The notes beneath the pieces were generated by a model. That model searched no databases, had not been told where the DNA came from, and saw nothing but the letters and a program-made list of their open reading frames with translations. DNA of 64,000 bases from Microbacterium sp. UFMG61 (GTDB lineage Bacteria > Actinomycetota > Actinomycetes > Actinomycetales > Microbacteriaceae), in contig NZ_JACAFP010000012.1 of the NCBI RefSeq assembly GCF_015354505.1, forward strand, positions 1 through 64,000. Reading direction: 5' to 3'. Below are positions 43,211 through 52,170 of this stretch, piece after piece (the stretch's first letter is position 1; every line of letters starts with the position of its first letter). The position numbers were made by a program, and so were the translations under genes.

Positions 43211-43707
43211 GGATTGCCCCCAGTTGCATGTCCACTTCCGGGCCCCCCAAGATGTGCCCGGACGCTCACTACATCACGAACTCGGTCGCGATGCCAATAA
43301 TCCACAAGTGCATTTTCCGGCGGGCCTTCAGGGGCTCGTCGGCGGTGCATCCTCGGGGGATTCGTTGACAGGAATCTGTGGCCGGCGGGCGTGGGACGCC
43401 CGCCGGCCACGAACGATGTCGTGCACGGAGCTGCACTGCGCCCAGTCCCCACAAGGCGGGAACCATGATCCGCAACGCGGACCGTGGTTCGGCAGCGCGT
43501 CATGCATCGACGCATCGTCAACCACACCGAGATGCGGCTGTTTCCAGTCTCAGGCACCCGGCCCCATATATCGGAATGGGATTCGTGGAGAGCGTTGTCG
43601 CGCGTCTCGACCGTCGGAGAGGACGGGTTGCGCCGGGGTGCGCGATCGTCACGGATCCGATCCCCCCTTCCCGCTCAGGGAGTCCTGTGTCCACTAGCGT
43701 GGGGATC
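43211..43707. other. Intergenic region between two GntR genes
   Basis: 497 bp without a convincing gene. It holds TTGACA (43365-43370), a strong orphan hairpin (43378-43410) and, at the right end, the TAGCGT -10 (43695-43700) of the next gene seven bases before GTG 43708. Short open frames here have no ribosome site and no coding pattern. Confidence 0.6.
43378..43410. terminator. Perfect hairpin in divergent intergenic region
   Basis: A 15-bp perfect GC-rich stem (43378-43392 with 43396-43410) and loop GGG, the same geometry as the yajQ terminator at 44952. No T-tract follows. Neither flanking gene ends here, so if it is a terminator it ends an unannotated transcript. Confidence 0.55.
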
Positions 43708-44397
43708 GTGGACAAACGGCAGCGGGCTCTCCTGGCACTGCCGTCCGGCGAACTCTCGAACAGCTCCGCGTTCCAGGTGTTCGAAGACATGCTCGCCTCG
43801 ATCTATGACGGCGAGCTCGCGCCCGGCGACCCGGTGAGCGAGAACGACATCGCCAAGAAGTACGGTGTCTCGCGGACTCCGGCGCGAGAGGCGATCCAAC
43901 GGCTCAGAGAACTCGGGTTGGTCGAGGCGTCGGCCGGTCGCACCTCTCGAGTGGTGCTGGTGTCCGAGCAGACCGTCCGCCACGCTCTGGTGGTGTGGGA
44001 GGCGCTCATGATGGCCGCAGCCACCGAGACGGTCACACGCATCGACGCCGCCGACATCGAGCTCATGCAGGCGAGCATCGATGAGTTCCGCGAGGCGGCG
44101 AGCCGCGGAGACGCGGGACGGGCCGCGCAAGCGAACTACGATCTGTTCGCCGCGCTTGTCACGAAATCGACCAATCCGCTCCTCGTGAAGAGCGTCGCGC
44201 TCACGGTCCACATGATCCGGCTCGGCGGTATGTCCTTCCCGCGGTGGGTGGATGCGAAGCGGCTCGGCGCCGCGCACGTCGCTCTCATCGACGCGCTTCA
44301 CGCGCGGGACGTAGACGCCGCGAAGGCGGCGATCAGTGCCGCGGCCGACTTCCGACTCGCTCCTGATCCGGATGCCGTCGGTGCTCTCGATTCGTAG
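43708..44397 (+). CDS. GntR family regulator (FCD domain)
   Basis: A 229-residue regulator: wHTH residues 25-90 (YGVSRTPAREAIQRLRELGL) and a helical FCD domain. GTG 43708 is chosen because TAGCGT ends seven bases upstream; in-frame codons further up are not coding-like. A near-palindromic GTATAC-type operator lies only 54 bp after its stop, overlapping a strong promoter, suggesting that it controls whatever is or was transcribed there. Confidence 0.88.
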   Translation: MDKRQRALLALPSGELSNSSAFQVFEDMLASIYDGELAPGDPVSENDIAKKYGVSRTPAREAIQRLRELGLVEASAGRTSRVVLVSEQTVRHALVVWEALMMAAATETVTRIDAADIELMQASIDEFREAASRGDAGRAAQANYDLFAALVTKSTNPLLVKSVALTVHMIRLGGMSFPRWVDAKRLGAAHVALIDALHARDVDAAKAAISAAADFRLAPDPDAVGALDS

Positions 44398-44430
44398 CCG
44401 CCGACACGGCTTCGGCTCGCGAGAGAATGC

Positions 44431-44472
44431 TTGACGATTCCCCCGTCAGCACTTGTATACTGGTATGCAAGT
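44431..44472 (+). promoter_or_regulatory. Strong promoter with GntR-type operator, no obvious gene
   Basis: TTGACG (44431-44436) and TATACT (44456-44461) form a good promoter, spacing 19. A 22-bp near-palindrome ACTTG-TATAC-TG-GTATG-CAAGT (44451-44472) with four mismatched positions covers the -10, resembling FCD/GntR operators. Confidence 0.65.
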
Positions 44473-44950
44473 AGGGTGATCGATGCGTATCCGGTTGGGG
44501 AGCCGAATGCGCGCTTCTGGGGCGATGAACTACTTGCGGGTCTTGCTGGTGGCCTTTTGGGGAAGAGTGTCAGCAAGACCCACAACCTCTCTGCGCCGTC
44601 ATCGCCGTGCGCGACAAGGTGTTTTCCTCTGGCCCCGCGCATCGGGGTGCAGGCCCGATTTCACCGCATCGCCTTAGGGCTCATCGCCCACATGCAATCG
44701 AACTTTCGCCGGGGCCTATCAATTCACTAGGTAATCTAGTTATATTGGTGATGACCCGATCCCCAGTCGGGAGAGATGGAGATCGTCCGAGGTTTCAGCC
44801 GGTGGTGCTGGCCTCGAGTATCTCGTTCCGGGAGGTCCGGCCCCTCGTCCCCAGAACACGGGTCGGACCTCCTCGAGACCGGCGGTGCGCTGGATGCCGA
44901 CAGAAGGCGCGGGTCGAAGGCTTCGTCGAGGAGCGGGGCTCCCAGCCACG
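44473..44950 (+). other. Non-coding or decayed region, possible structured RNA
   Basis: About 480 bp downstream of a strong regulated promoter with no coding-like frame. GGGTCTTGCTG (44538-44548) pairs perfectly with CAGCAAGACCC (44571-44581). ACTAG-GTAAT-CTAGT (44726-44740) is a second palindrome directly before TATATT (44741-44746), a possible second promoter. GGAGGTCCG (44831-44839) pairs with CGGACCTCC (44864-44872). It could be an ncRNA or the remains of a lost catabolic operon. Confidence 0.45.
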
Positions 44951-44951
44951 A

Positions 44952-44984
44952 CGAAGGGGCGGATGCGCGGCATCCGCCCCTTCG
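44952..44984. terminator. Terminator of yajQ (and of any plus-strand transcript)
   Basis: Perfect 15-bp stem CGAAGGGGCGGATGC / GCATCCGCCCCTTCG with loop GCG, 12 bases past the yajQ stop on the minus strand. Confidence 0.8.
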
Positions 44985-44996
44985 CCGTCCGCCTGA

Positions 44997-45485
44997 TCAG
45001 CGGTAGTTGATGAACTGCAGATCGAGGTCGAGGTCGGCGCCCTTGAGCAGGGCGATCACCGACTGCAGGTCGTCGCGGCTCTTGGACTGCACACGCAGCT
45101 CGTCGCCCTGGATCTGGCTCTTGACGCCCTTGGGGCCCTCGTCGCGGATGAGCTTGTTGATCTTCTTCGCGTTCTCCGACGAGATGCCGTCCTTGAGCGT
45201 CGAGACGATGCGGAACTCCTTGCCGCTGGCGAACGGATCGCCCGACTCGAGGCTCTTGAGCGAGATGCCGCGCTTGATGAGCTTGCTCTGGAAGACGTCG
45301 AGAACGGCCTTCGCGCGCTCCTCGGTGCCGGCGATGATCAGGATCTGCTCACCGCTCCAGGCGATCGAGGCGCCGGTGCCCTTGAAGTCGTAGCGCTGCT
45401 CGATCTCCTTGCGGGCCTGGTTCAGGGCGTTCTCGGCCTCCTGGTGATCCACTTTCGAGACGATGTCAAAGGAACTGTCAGCCAT
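44997..45485 (-). CDS. yajQ: YajQ family nucleotide-binding protein
   Basis: A 162-residue two-domain ferredoxin-fold protein: [20 protein letters not shown] start, [12 protein letters not shown] and [10 protein letters not shown] with [23 protein letters not shown] are the family pattern. Some homologues bind cyclic di-GMP; others bind RNA or nucleotides. TACACT lies seven bases before ATG 45485. It is divergent from the maltose-type ABC operon. Confidence 0.93.
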   Translation of the reverse strand: MADSSFDIVSKVDHQEAENALNQARKEIEQRYDFKGTGASIAWSGEQILIIAGTEERAKAVLDVFQSKLIKRGISLKSLESGDPFASGKEFRIVSTLKDGISSENAKKINKLIRDEGPKGVKSQIQGDELRVQSKSRDDLQSVIALLKGADLDLDLQFINYR

Positions 45486-45524
45486 ACCTCAAAGTGTATC
45501 GATCCGGTCGATTCCACGCTGATC

Positions 45525-45538
45525 TGGAAGCGTTTCCA
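45525..45538. promoter_or_regulatory. LacI-type operator 1 upstream of sugar ABC operon
   Basis: TGGAAGCGTTTCCA is a 14-bp palindrome with central CG and two mismatched positions, typical of LacI-family operators. It lies 82 bp upstream of a second such site. Confidence 0.6.
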
Positions 45539-45619
45539 TGGCCGTCGACACGCGCACCCCCGGTCACGGATTGGTATCGGCCCTCCGATTCATTGGGAAT
45601 CGGAGCAAATCTTGTGCAT

Positions 45620-45637
45620 ACTGTAAGCGCTTGCAGT
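45620..45637. promoter_or_regulatory. LacI-type operator 2 at sugar ABC promoter
   Basis: ACTGTAAGCGCTTGCAGT is an 18-bp near-perfect palindrome around AAGCGCTT. It overlaps the start region of a promoter with TTGGGA (45593-45598) and CATACT (45617-45622), 18 bp apart, so binding should repress. No lacI-type gene is in the window. Confidence 0.65.
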
Positions 45638-45674
45638 TCATGCAGGTCATCAGCACTCAGAGAGGCACACACCA

Positions 45675-46883
45675 ATGAAGGTGAACAAGAGGGGCATCGC
45701 CGCCGCCGGCGCCATCGCCATCGTTTCGACTCTTACGCTTGCCGGTTGCTCGACCGGCGGTGCAGGCGACGACGCAGCCGAGAGCGACAGCGGCAGCACG
45801 CTGACCGTGTGGGTCGACGCCGAGCGCGTGGACGCACTGCAGGCCGCAGCCGACTCGTACGAGGAGAAGACCGGCGTCGCCGTCGAACTCGTCGGCAAGT
45901 CCGTCGACGACATGAAGGACGACTTCATCCAGCAGGTGCCGACCGGCAAGGGTCCCGACGTGGTCATGGGCGCGCACGACTGGCTCGGCGAGCTGTCGAC
46001 CAACGGTGTCGTCGCCCCGCTCGAGCTCGGCGACTCCGCCGCCGACTACCTGCCCGTCGCGCTGCAGGCCGCGACCTACGAGGGCACGGTGTACATGCTC
46101 CCGTACGCGGTCGAGAACATCGCCGTGCTGCGCAATGCCGACCTGGTCCCCACTGCACCCACGAGCTTCGACGACATGGTCTCGAAGGGCACGTTCGTGG
46201 TCGAGCAGGGTACCGAGGGCAACCCGTACCACCTCTACCCGTTCCAGACCGCGTCGGGTGCCCCCGTCTTCGGCACCGACGACTCGGGCAGCTACGACGC
46301 CGCTGATCTGCAGCTGGGCAGCGAGGGCGGCTTCGCTTTCGCCGACTGGCTCGGGGCTCAGGGGGCTGCCGGCACGCTCAACACCGACATCGACGGTGAG
46401 ATCGCCAAGCAGCAGTTCCTCGACGGCACCGCCGCCTTCTGGCTGACCGGCCCGTGGAACGTCGGCGCGGCCACCGACGCGGGCATCAATGTCGCCATCG
46501 ACCCCGTCCCCAGCCCCACCGGTGAGACCGCCTCGCCGTTCGCCGGCGTGAAGGGCTTCTTCGTCAGCTCCGAGTCGAAGAACAAGGTCGCCGCGAACGA
46601 CTTCCTCGTGAACTACATCGGCACCGAAGAGGTGCAGCTCGAGCTGTTCGAGGCGGGCAACATCCTCCCCGCGCTCACCGCTGCTGCCGACACCGCGGCA
46701 TCCGACCCGATCATCGCCGGCTTCCAGGCCGTCGGCGCCGACGCCGTCCCGATGCCCGCCATCCCCGCGATGGGTGCCGTCTGGGAGTTCTGGGGTGTCG
46801 CCGAGGCGGCCATCATCAACGGCTCCGACCCGACGACGACGTGGCAGAAGCTCGTCGACGACGTGACCGCGGCGATCAAGTAA
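45675..46883 (+). CDS. malE: Maltose-type sugar ABC transporter substrate-binding lipoprotein
   Basis: A 402-residue solute-binding protein of the MalE group. The signal peptide ends at LTLAGC (lipobox), so it is anchored outside the membrane. LTVWVDAERVDALQAAADSYEE, GKGPDVVMGAHDWLGEL and the AAFWLTGPWN segment match maltose/maltodextrin-binding proteins. AGAGG precedes ATG 45675. The two permease genes follow, with a hairpin in the gap. The ATPase (MsmK/MalK type) is not in the window and is probably shared. Confidence 0.9.
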   Translation: MKVNKRGIAAAGAIAIVSTLTLAGCSTGGAGDDAAESDSGSTLTVWVDAERVDALQAAADSYEEKTGVAVELVGKSVDDMKDDFIQQVPTGKGPDVVMGAHDWLGELSTNGVVAPLELGDSAADYLPVALQAATYEGTVYMLPYAVENIAVLRNADLVPTAPTSFDDMVSKGTFVVEQGTEGNPYHLYPFQTASGAPVFGTDDSGSYDAADLQLGSEGGFAFADWLGAQGAAGTLNTDIDGEIAKQQFLDGTAAFWLTGPWNVGAATDAGINVAIDPVPSPTGETASPFAGVKGFFVSSESKNKVAANDFLVNYIGTEEVQLELFEAGNILPALTAAADTAASDPIIAGFQAVGADAVPMPAIPAMGAVWEFWGVAEAAIINGSDPTTTWQKLVDDVTAAIK

Positions 46884-46901
46884 CTCAACTCAGCACGATC
46901 C

Positions 46902-46932
46902 CTGCCGGGGCGGACCTCGTCCGCCCCGGCAG
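46902..46932 (+). terminator. Intra-operon hairpin between malE and malF
   Basis: Perfect 13-bp stem CTGCCGGGGCGGA / TCCGCCCCGGCAG, loop CCTCG, 18 bases after the malE stop. It may stabilise the malE mRNA end or reduce read-through, giving more binding protein than permease. Confidence 0.65.
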
Positions 46933-46950
46933 ATTCACGACGGGGACGAC

Positions 46951-48555
46951 ATGACAGAAACCGCTGAGCCCACGGCTCCACTGAACAAGCGCCAGCGCCA
47001 GGCCGCGAGGATCGCCGAGGCGGCCTCCGGCCCGATCGGCTGGATGCTGCTGAAGATCCTGCTGCTGGCCGTGGTCGACGCGATCGCGCTCTATGCGGTC
47101 TTCGTGCTCTTCGGACAGCAGGAATGGCTGATCCTCGGGATCGTCGTCGCGGTGACGGTCCTCGTCAACTACATCTACTTCTCACGCAAGCGCGTGCCGG
47201 CGAAGTATCTGACGCCGGGCATCATCTTCCTCGTGCTCTTCCAGGTGTTCACGCTGCTGTACACCGGCTACATCGGATTCACGAACTACGGCACCGGCCA
47301 TAACGGCACCAAGGACCAGGCGATCTCGTCGCTGCTCGCCTCGGCGCAGCAGCGGGTCGAGGATTCCGCCACCTATCCGGTGACCGTGGTCGAGCAGTTC
47401 GGCACGTACGGCCTGCTCGTGACCGATCCCGAATCCGGCGACGCCCTGCTCGGCACGAGCGAGCAGCCCCTGCAGGAGGTCGACGCGGACTTCGAGGGCG
47501 GACGGGCCGTCGCCGTCGACGGCTGGACGACGCTCCCGCTCGCGACGGTCTTCACCCTCTCCGAAGAGCTCGAGGCGCTCTCGGTGCCGTTCAGCGACGA
47601 CCCCAATGACGGCAGCCTGCGCGCACCCGACGGTCAAAGCGGGTATCTGTACGTCTCGACGCTCGAGTACGACGCGGATGCCGACACGATCACCGACACG
47701 GACACCGGCGCGGTCTACTCCGACACAGGAGAGGGCGCGTTCACCGCCGACGACGGTGCGACGCTCATGCCCGGCTGGCAGACCACCGTCGGCTTCGACA
47801 ACTTCATCCGCGCGGTGAGCGACGAGAACATCCGCGGCCCGCTGATCTCGGTGACGATCTGGACGTTCGTCTTCGCGCTGCTCTCGGTCGCGACGACGTT
47901 CTTCCTCGGACTGCTGCTCGCGCTGGTGTTCAACAACACCCGCATGCGGTTCCGCAACGGCTACCGCATCATCCTGATCCTGCCGTACGCCTTCCCGGCC
48001 TTCCTCTCGGCGCTCGTGTGGGCCGGAATGATGAACGAGAGCTTCGGCTTCATCAACCAGGTCATCTTCGGGGGAGCGGACATCCCGTGGCTCACCGATC
48101 CGACCCTCGCCAAGGTCTCGGTGCTGCTCGTGAACCTGTGGCTGGGCTTCCCCTACATGTTCCTGGTCTGCATGGGAGCGCTGCAGGGCATCCCCGACGA
48201 GGTGAACGAGGCCGCCGTGATGGACGGTGCGAACCCGTGGCAGATCTTCCGACGCATCAAGCTGCCACTGCTGCTCGTGACGGTGGCCCCGCTGCTGATC
48301 TCGTCGTTCGCGTTCAACTTCAACAACTTCAACCTCATCTACATGCTGACGAAGGGCGGGCCGCGGTTCGACGACGTCAGCATCCCCGTCGGGCACACCG
48401 ACATCCTGATCTCGATGGTCTACAAGGTGGCGTTCACGGGCCAGTCCCGCGACTACGGCCTGGCATCCGCCTTCACGATCCTCATCTTCATCGTGGTGGC
48501 GACGATCTCGATCATCAGCTTCCGCAAGACCAAGGCCCTCGAGGAGCTGAACTGA
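46951..48555 (+). CDS. malF: Maltose-type ABC transporter permease MalF
   Basis: A 534-residue permease. Two or three N-terminal helices are followed by a long extracytoplasmic segment (residues about 110-290), the MalF-type P2 loop, and a C-terminal six-helix transport domain with the EAA loop EAAVMDGANPWQIFRRI that contacts the ATPase. It pairs with the MalG-like permease encoded immediately after; the ATG of that gene lies one base beyond this stop. Confidence 0.9.
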   Translation: MTETAEPTAPLNKRQRQAARIAEAASGPIGWMLLKILLLAVVDAIALYAVFVLFGQQEWLILGIVVAVTVLVNYIYFSRKRVPAKYLTPGIIFLVLFQVFTLLYTGYIGFTNYGTGHNGTKDQAISSLLASAQQRVEDSATYPVTVVEQFGTYGLLVTDPESGDALLGTSEQPLQEVDADFEGGRAVAVDGWTTLPLATVFTLSEELEALSVPFSDDPNDGSLRAPDGQSGYLYVSTLEYDADADTITDTDTGAVYSDTGEGAFTADDGATLMPGWQTTVGFDNFIRAVSDENIRGPLISVTIWTFVFALLSVATTFFLGLLLALVFNNTRMRFRNGYRIILILPYAFPAFLSALVWAGMMNESFGFINQVIFGGADIPWLTDPTLAKVSVLLVNLWLGFPYMFLVCMGALQGIPDEVNEAAVMDGANPWQIFRRIKLPLLLVTVAPLLISSFAFNFNNFNLIYMLTKGGPRFDDVSIPVGHTDILISMVYKVAFTGQSRDYGLASAFTILIFIVVATISIISFRKTKALEELN

Positions 48556-48556
48556 C

Positions 48557-49486
48557 ATGAGCACCACCGACCTCAGCACCGCCGCCTCCGTGACGGTCTC
48601 GCCCGGCCGCGCCCCGCGTCGACGCCGTCACGGCTTCCGCTCGTGGTTCGCCGACACCGGATGGCGTCACGTCGTCGCCATCGTCGTCAGCGCCTTCGCG
48701 CTCTTCCCCCTGCTGTACGTCGTGTCGGCGTCACTCAACCCGAACGGCACGTTGACCGGATCGAACCAGCTGTTCTCGGCGTTCGGCATCGACAGCTACG
48801 TGCGCATCCTCAGCGACCCGCAGAATCCGTACGGCCTGTGGTTCCTCAACACCCTGCTCGTCGCGGTGATCACCGGCGCCGTGACCGTCTTCATCGGTGC
48901 TCTCGCCGCATATGCCTTCTCGCGCATGCGCTTCGCGGGCCGTCGCATCGGCCTCGTCACGATCGTCGTGGTCCAGATGTTCCCGCAGCTGCTCGCGGTG
49001 GTCGCGATCTTCCTGCTCATGACGACGCTCGGCGACTGGTTCCCGGCGATCGGGCTCAACACGCACACGGGACTGATCCTCGTGTACCTGGGTGGCGCGC
49101 TCGGGGTGAACACCTACCTGATGTACGGCTTCTTCAACACGCTCCCCATGGAGCTCGACGAGGCCGCCCGCATCGACGGCGCGGGCCACGCGCGCATCTT
49201 CTTCACGATGATCCTGCCGCTGGTGGCACCGATCCTCGCGGTCGTCGCGCTGCTGTCGTTCATCGGCACGGTCAACGAGTACGTGATCGCCAGCGTCATG
49301 CTCGTCGACGTCGAGCAGCAGACGCTCGTGGTGGGTCTCACCAAGCTCGTCGCGAACCCGCGCTACGCGGACTGGTCGGCGTTCTCGGCGGGCGCCGTCA
49401 TGGCGGCCGTTCCGGTGATGATCCTGTTCCTGTTCCTGCAGCGGTACATCGTGGGCGGTCTGACGGCGGGCGCGACCAAGGGCTGA
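48557..49486 (+). CDS. malG: Maltose-type ABC transporter permease MalG
   Basis: A 309-residue six-helix permease with a basic N-terminus. The EAA loop reads ELDEAARIDGAGHARIF. It forms the channel with MalF. It starts directly after malF (TGACATG), indicating translational coupling. It is the last gene of the importer operon; a 105-bp gap follows. Confidence 0.92.
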   Translation: MSTTDLSTAASVTVSPGRAPRRRRHGFRSWFADTGWRHVVAIVVSAFALFPLLYVVSASLNPNGTLTGSNQLFSAFGIDSYVRILSDPQNPYGLWFLNTLLVAVITGAVTVFIGALAAYAFSRMRFAGRRIGLVTIVVVQMFPQLLAVVAIFLLMTTLGDWFPAIGLNTHTGLILVYLGGALGVNTYLMYGFFNTLPMELDEAARIDGAGHARIFFTMILPLVAPILAVVALLSFIGTVNEYVIASVMLVDVEQQTLVVGLTKLVANPRYADWSAFSAGAVMAAVPVMILFLFLQRYIVGGLTAGATKG

Positions 49487-49591
49487 GCGCCCAGGGCTCG
49501 AGCACCCGGGACCGTGCGCTCAGAACGGAGCGCGCGCACCGTCTCGGCGTTGCGAGCGGACGGTCGTCGGACCTGGTCGTACGGTGGTCCC

Positions 49592-49744
49592 ATGGCACGG
49601 ATCGGGGGACGCAATTCGGCGATGAGCTGGATCGCCGCGGTGTTCTGCACGGGCGTGGTCGCGGCGCTGATCTGGTTCGCGATCCCGATGTTCCCGACGC
49701 TGGAGGCGTTCGTCGGCGATGCGCTCCGTTCGCTGTTCCCCTGA
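49592..49744 (+). CDS. Small single-pass membrane protein
   Basis: Fifty residues with one hydrophobic helix (SWIAAVFCTGVVAALIWFAI). No family recognised. It is supported by TACGGT (49580-49585) six bases before ATG 49592, the same leaderless architecture as neighbouring genes; a longer in-frame start at 49514 lies upstream of this -10 and is not used. Confidence 0.6.
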   Translation: MARIGGRNSAMSWIAAVFCTGVVAALIWFAIPMFPTLEAFVGDALRSLFP

Positions 49745-49866
49745 GGCGGCGAGGCCCCTCCTGCCCTGTGATCACGCGGTATGGCGACACGTCGGCACGC
49801 CTGCGTGGGGGCGCGGTCTCGCGGCGGTAACCTCGCAGAGCACACACCCGATGAGAGGCGCACCCC

Positions 49867-50961
49867 ATGAGTGACCCCGAGGTTCCCCAGCCCGAGCGGC
49901 CGAAGGACGTCAACGACGTCGTCGACAGCGCGAACGCTGGTCTCGAAGCCGCTGAGGCCGCGCGTGCAGACGTCGCCGCCGCTCCGGCCGAGACCACCGC
50001 GGCCGACGCCGCGACCCCGTCCGCCGATCCGGCGATCGACCCCGATCTCGCGGCTTTCGAAGCCGCCGAGCGCGACCACCCGGGCACGTTCGCGACGCCC
50101 GAGCTGAACAACCCCGCGTTCCTCGACCCCGAGCCGGATGCCGACCCGACGTGGGACACGAAGGCGGATGCCGCGTCATCCGACGCCGCGAAGTCCGACA
50201 CTGCGACGGATGCCGCCACGACGACGGCCTTCACCGCACCTGCGCCGCCCGCCGCGAACACCGGCCTGCACGAGGAGTCGGCCATGGCCGGTGCCGCGTA
50301 CGCCGGAGCATCCGCCGCCGACACGCGCATCGTGCCGTCCGAGCCCGCCCGCACGGAGTCCGCTCCCGCCGACACCGTCATCGCGCCCGTGCAGCAGCAG
50401 CCGATCTTCGTGCAGGCTCCCGAGCCGCCGCGCGAGCGCGGCAACCGCGGCACGGCCGGTGCGATCGGCCTGCTGGCCACCCTCGCGTTCGCGATCCTGT
50501 ACCTGGCCGCGACGCTCGGTGTCCGCGCGTTCGAGGGAGAGGTCACCGGAGCGAACATCGCGGATGCGGCGATCGCCCCGCTGGTCACCTGGAGCTACTG
50601 GGTTCCTGTGGCCGTGTTCTTCTTCGGCTTCTGGCTTCTCGGTGCGTTCATCAACCGCGGACGCTGGGGCCTGTGGGTCGTCTTCGGCATCATCGTCGGC
50701 GCGATCGCCTACGGCGGGCACCTCCTGGGCCAGCTGTTCCAGGCGCCGTTCTGGCTGCTCAGCGCGAGCGAGGCCAACGAGCTCATCGGTTCGCAGCTGC
50801 TCGCACCCCTGGCCATCGCCGCGTTCGTCTTCGCGCGTGAGCTGACCATCTGGTTCGGCGCGTGGGTCGCACGCAGCGGTGCCCGCAAGACCGAGCTCAA
50901 CGCCGAGGCGCAGCGCGAATACGAGCGCACGCTCGAAGCCGGCCCGACCCTGTCGCGATAG
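49867..50961 (+). CDS. Membrane protein with long Ala/Asp-rich N-terminal region
   Basis: A 364-residue protein: residues 1-195 are low-complexity, rich in Ala, Asp, Pro and Thr and probably disordered, residues 195-340 contain four or five membrane helices (GAIGLLATLAFAILYLAATL first), and the tail is charged. No family recognised. AGAGG precedes ATG 49867. The next membrane protein gene begins eight bases after its stop. Confidence 0.78.
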   Translation: MSDPEVPQPERPKDVNDVVDSANAGLEAAEAARADVAAAPAETTAADAATPSADPAIDPDLAAFEAAERDHPGTFATPELNNPAFLDPEPDADPTWDTKADAASSDAAKSDTATDAATTTAFTAPAPPAANTGLHEESAMAGAAYAGASAADTRIVPSEPARTESAPADTVIAPVQQQPIFVQAPEPPRERGNRGTAGAIGLLATLAFAILYLAATLGVRAFEGEVTGANIADAAIAPLVTWSYWVPVAVFFFGFWLLGAFINRGRWGLWVVFGIIVGAIAYGGHLLGQLFQAPFWLLSASEANELIGSQLLAPLAIAAFVFARELTIWFGAWVARSGARKTELNAEAQREYERTLEAGPTLSR

Positions 50962-50969
50962 TCACGACC

Positions 50970-51461
50970 ATGTCATCGCCGAACCCCCGTGGACCCGAGT
51001 CCGCGGGGGTTTCGGCCGTTCTGGCACTGGTTCTCGCGACGGTCGGCTTCTTCGCGCTGGCCGTCTTCGGCCTTGGCGCTCTGACGATCGCGACCGACAC
51101 CGACATCATCGCGGTCGAGGGACTCGGGCAGATCCCGGGGGCCGCCGGCATGCTCGTCGCGGTGCTGGCGTTCGCACTCGGACTCTGGGTGGCGCTGCGC
51201 CGCGAGCATCCGTCGTTCCTGTCCGTTCCGGGCATCGGCGTGGGGGTCGGGCTCGCCCACCTCGTCGCCGTGTGGGTGGGAGTGGTGCTGGGCACCGGCG
51301 ACCTCGTGGTCGCCACCGCCGTGGCCGGCGACCTCGTGCGCGGGGGAGCGAGCCTGGTGCTTCTGCTCGTCGCCGCGGTGGCCGCCTGGGGCGGCATCGC
51401 GCTGCGGCGCACCCGAACGAGCCACCCGCAGTGGCCATGGGAGAAGGACGACGACGAGTAG
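50970..51461 (+). CDS. Small four-helix membrane protein
   Basis: A 163-residue protein with about four hydrophobic segments (first VLALVLATVGFFALAVFGLG) and a short acidic end (WEKDDDE). Function unknown. It begins eight bases after the preceding gene's stop, so the two are probably cotranscribed; GATAGT lies seven bases upstream of ATG 50970 as an alternative promoter. Confidence 0.75.
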   Translation: MSSPNPRGPESAGVSAVLALVLATVGFFALAVFGLGALTIATDTDIIAVEGLGQIPGAAGMLVAVLAFALGLWVALRREHPSFLSVPGIGVGVGLAHLVAVWVGVVLGTGDLVVATAVAGDLVRGGASLVLLLVAAVAAWGGIALRRTRTSHPQWPWEKDDDE

Positions 51462-51522
51462 GACGCAGGATTCCGGCTCGTCAATCGGCGCCCAGCGGGC
51501 ACGGTCGTCGTACGCTCTACGT

Positions 51523-52170
51523 GTGGAGCGCTCGCTGGAGACGCAGGTCGACCAGGCTGTTCAGGCCTGGCTGCGCTGGGTGCCGCGCTGGGAGCCGGCC
51601 ACCCATCGAGGGCGAGTCGCGCCCTGCCGCCGGTGTCTCGGCTCGCCGATCCTCTCGGCCGCAGGCATCGCGGGCAACACCCCGCACGGTGTGCAGCACG
51701 GTCTGTCGACGCGGATCAAGACGATCGTCGATCATGCGGTCGCCGAGTACACCGAGCGCAATCTGCCTGTGCTGCAGCGCGAGCTCGACCAGCAGGCCGC
51801 CCGCAACCGCGCCCGCGCGTATCGGCCGTCGGAAGATCTCGACCCCGAGTTCGACGGGATGCCGCTGGATCCCGATCCGGTTCCCGGGGCGCCCTTCCTC
51901 TTCACGATCGCGGGTCTCGCCGACGACGCGGCTGCCGAGCTCCCTCCGCTGCCGCCGCTGAGCGACGAGGAGAAAAGCGCGCTGCGACAGGAGGTCGGCC
52001 TCGCCGACGAGTACGCCAATCTCGTCGGACGCGAGATCTGCGGCATCCTGCTTCGCCACCGCCTCTACATCCAGGCCGCGATCTCGCAGCACGTCGAGCC
52101 GCAGATCGAGGCGATGCTCGCCGAACTGACGCAGTCGCTCGACTCGCCGTTCGACCCCGACACGCCCTGA
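51523..52170 (+). CDS. Hypothetical protein with CxxC pair
   Basis: A 215-residue soluble protein not recognised. It begins MERSLETQVDQAVQAWLRW, has a CRRC pair at about residues 35-38, and a Pro/Asp-rich middle before a helical C-terminus (LADEYANLVGREICGILLRHRLYIQ, seen in part). TACGCT is six bases before GTG 51523, supporting the start. The stop codon lies within a 15-bp tandem repeat. Confidence 0.7.
   Translation: MERSLETQVDQAVQAWLRWVPRWEPATHRGRVAPCRRCLGSPILSAAGIAGNTPHGVQHGLSTRIKTIVDHAVAEYTERNLPVLQRELDQQAARNRARAYRPSEDLDPEFDGMPLDPDPVPGAPFLFTIAGLADDAAAELPPLPPLSDEEKSALRQEVGLADEYANLVGREICGILLRHRLYIQAAISQHVEPQIEAMLAELTQSLDSPFDPDTP

Noticed and set aside
44776-45006. A 76-codon frame with a GGGAGAG-like site before yajQ
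   Set aside because: The ribosome-site spacing is too short, the frame overlaps a terminator and the yajQ end, and the protein has no coding pattern.
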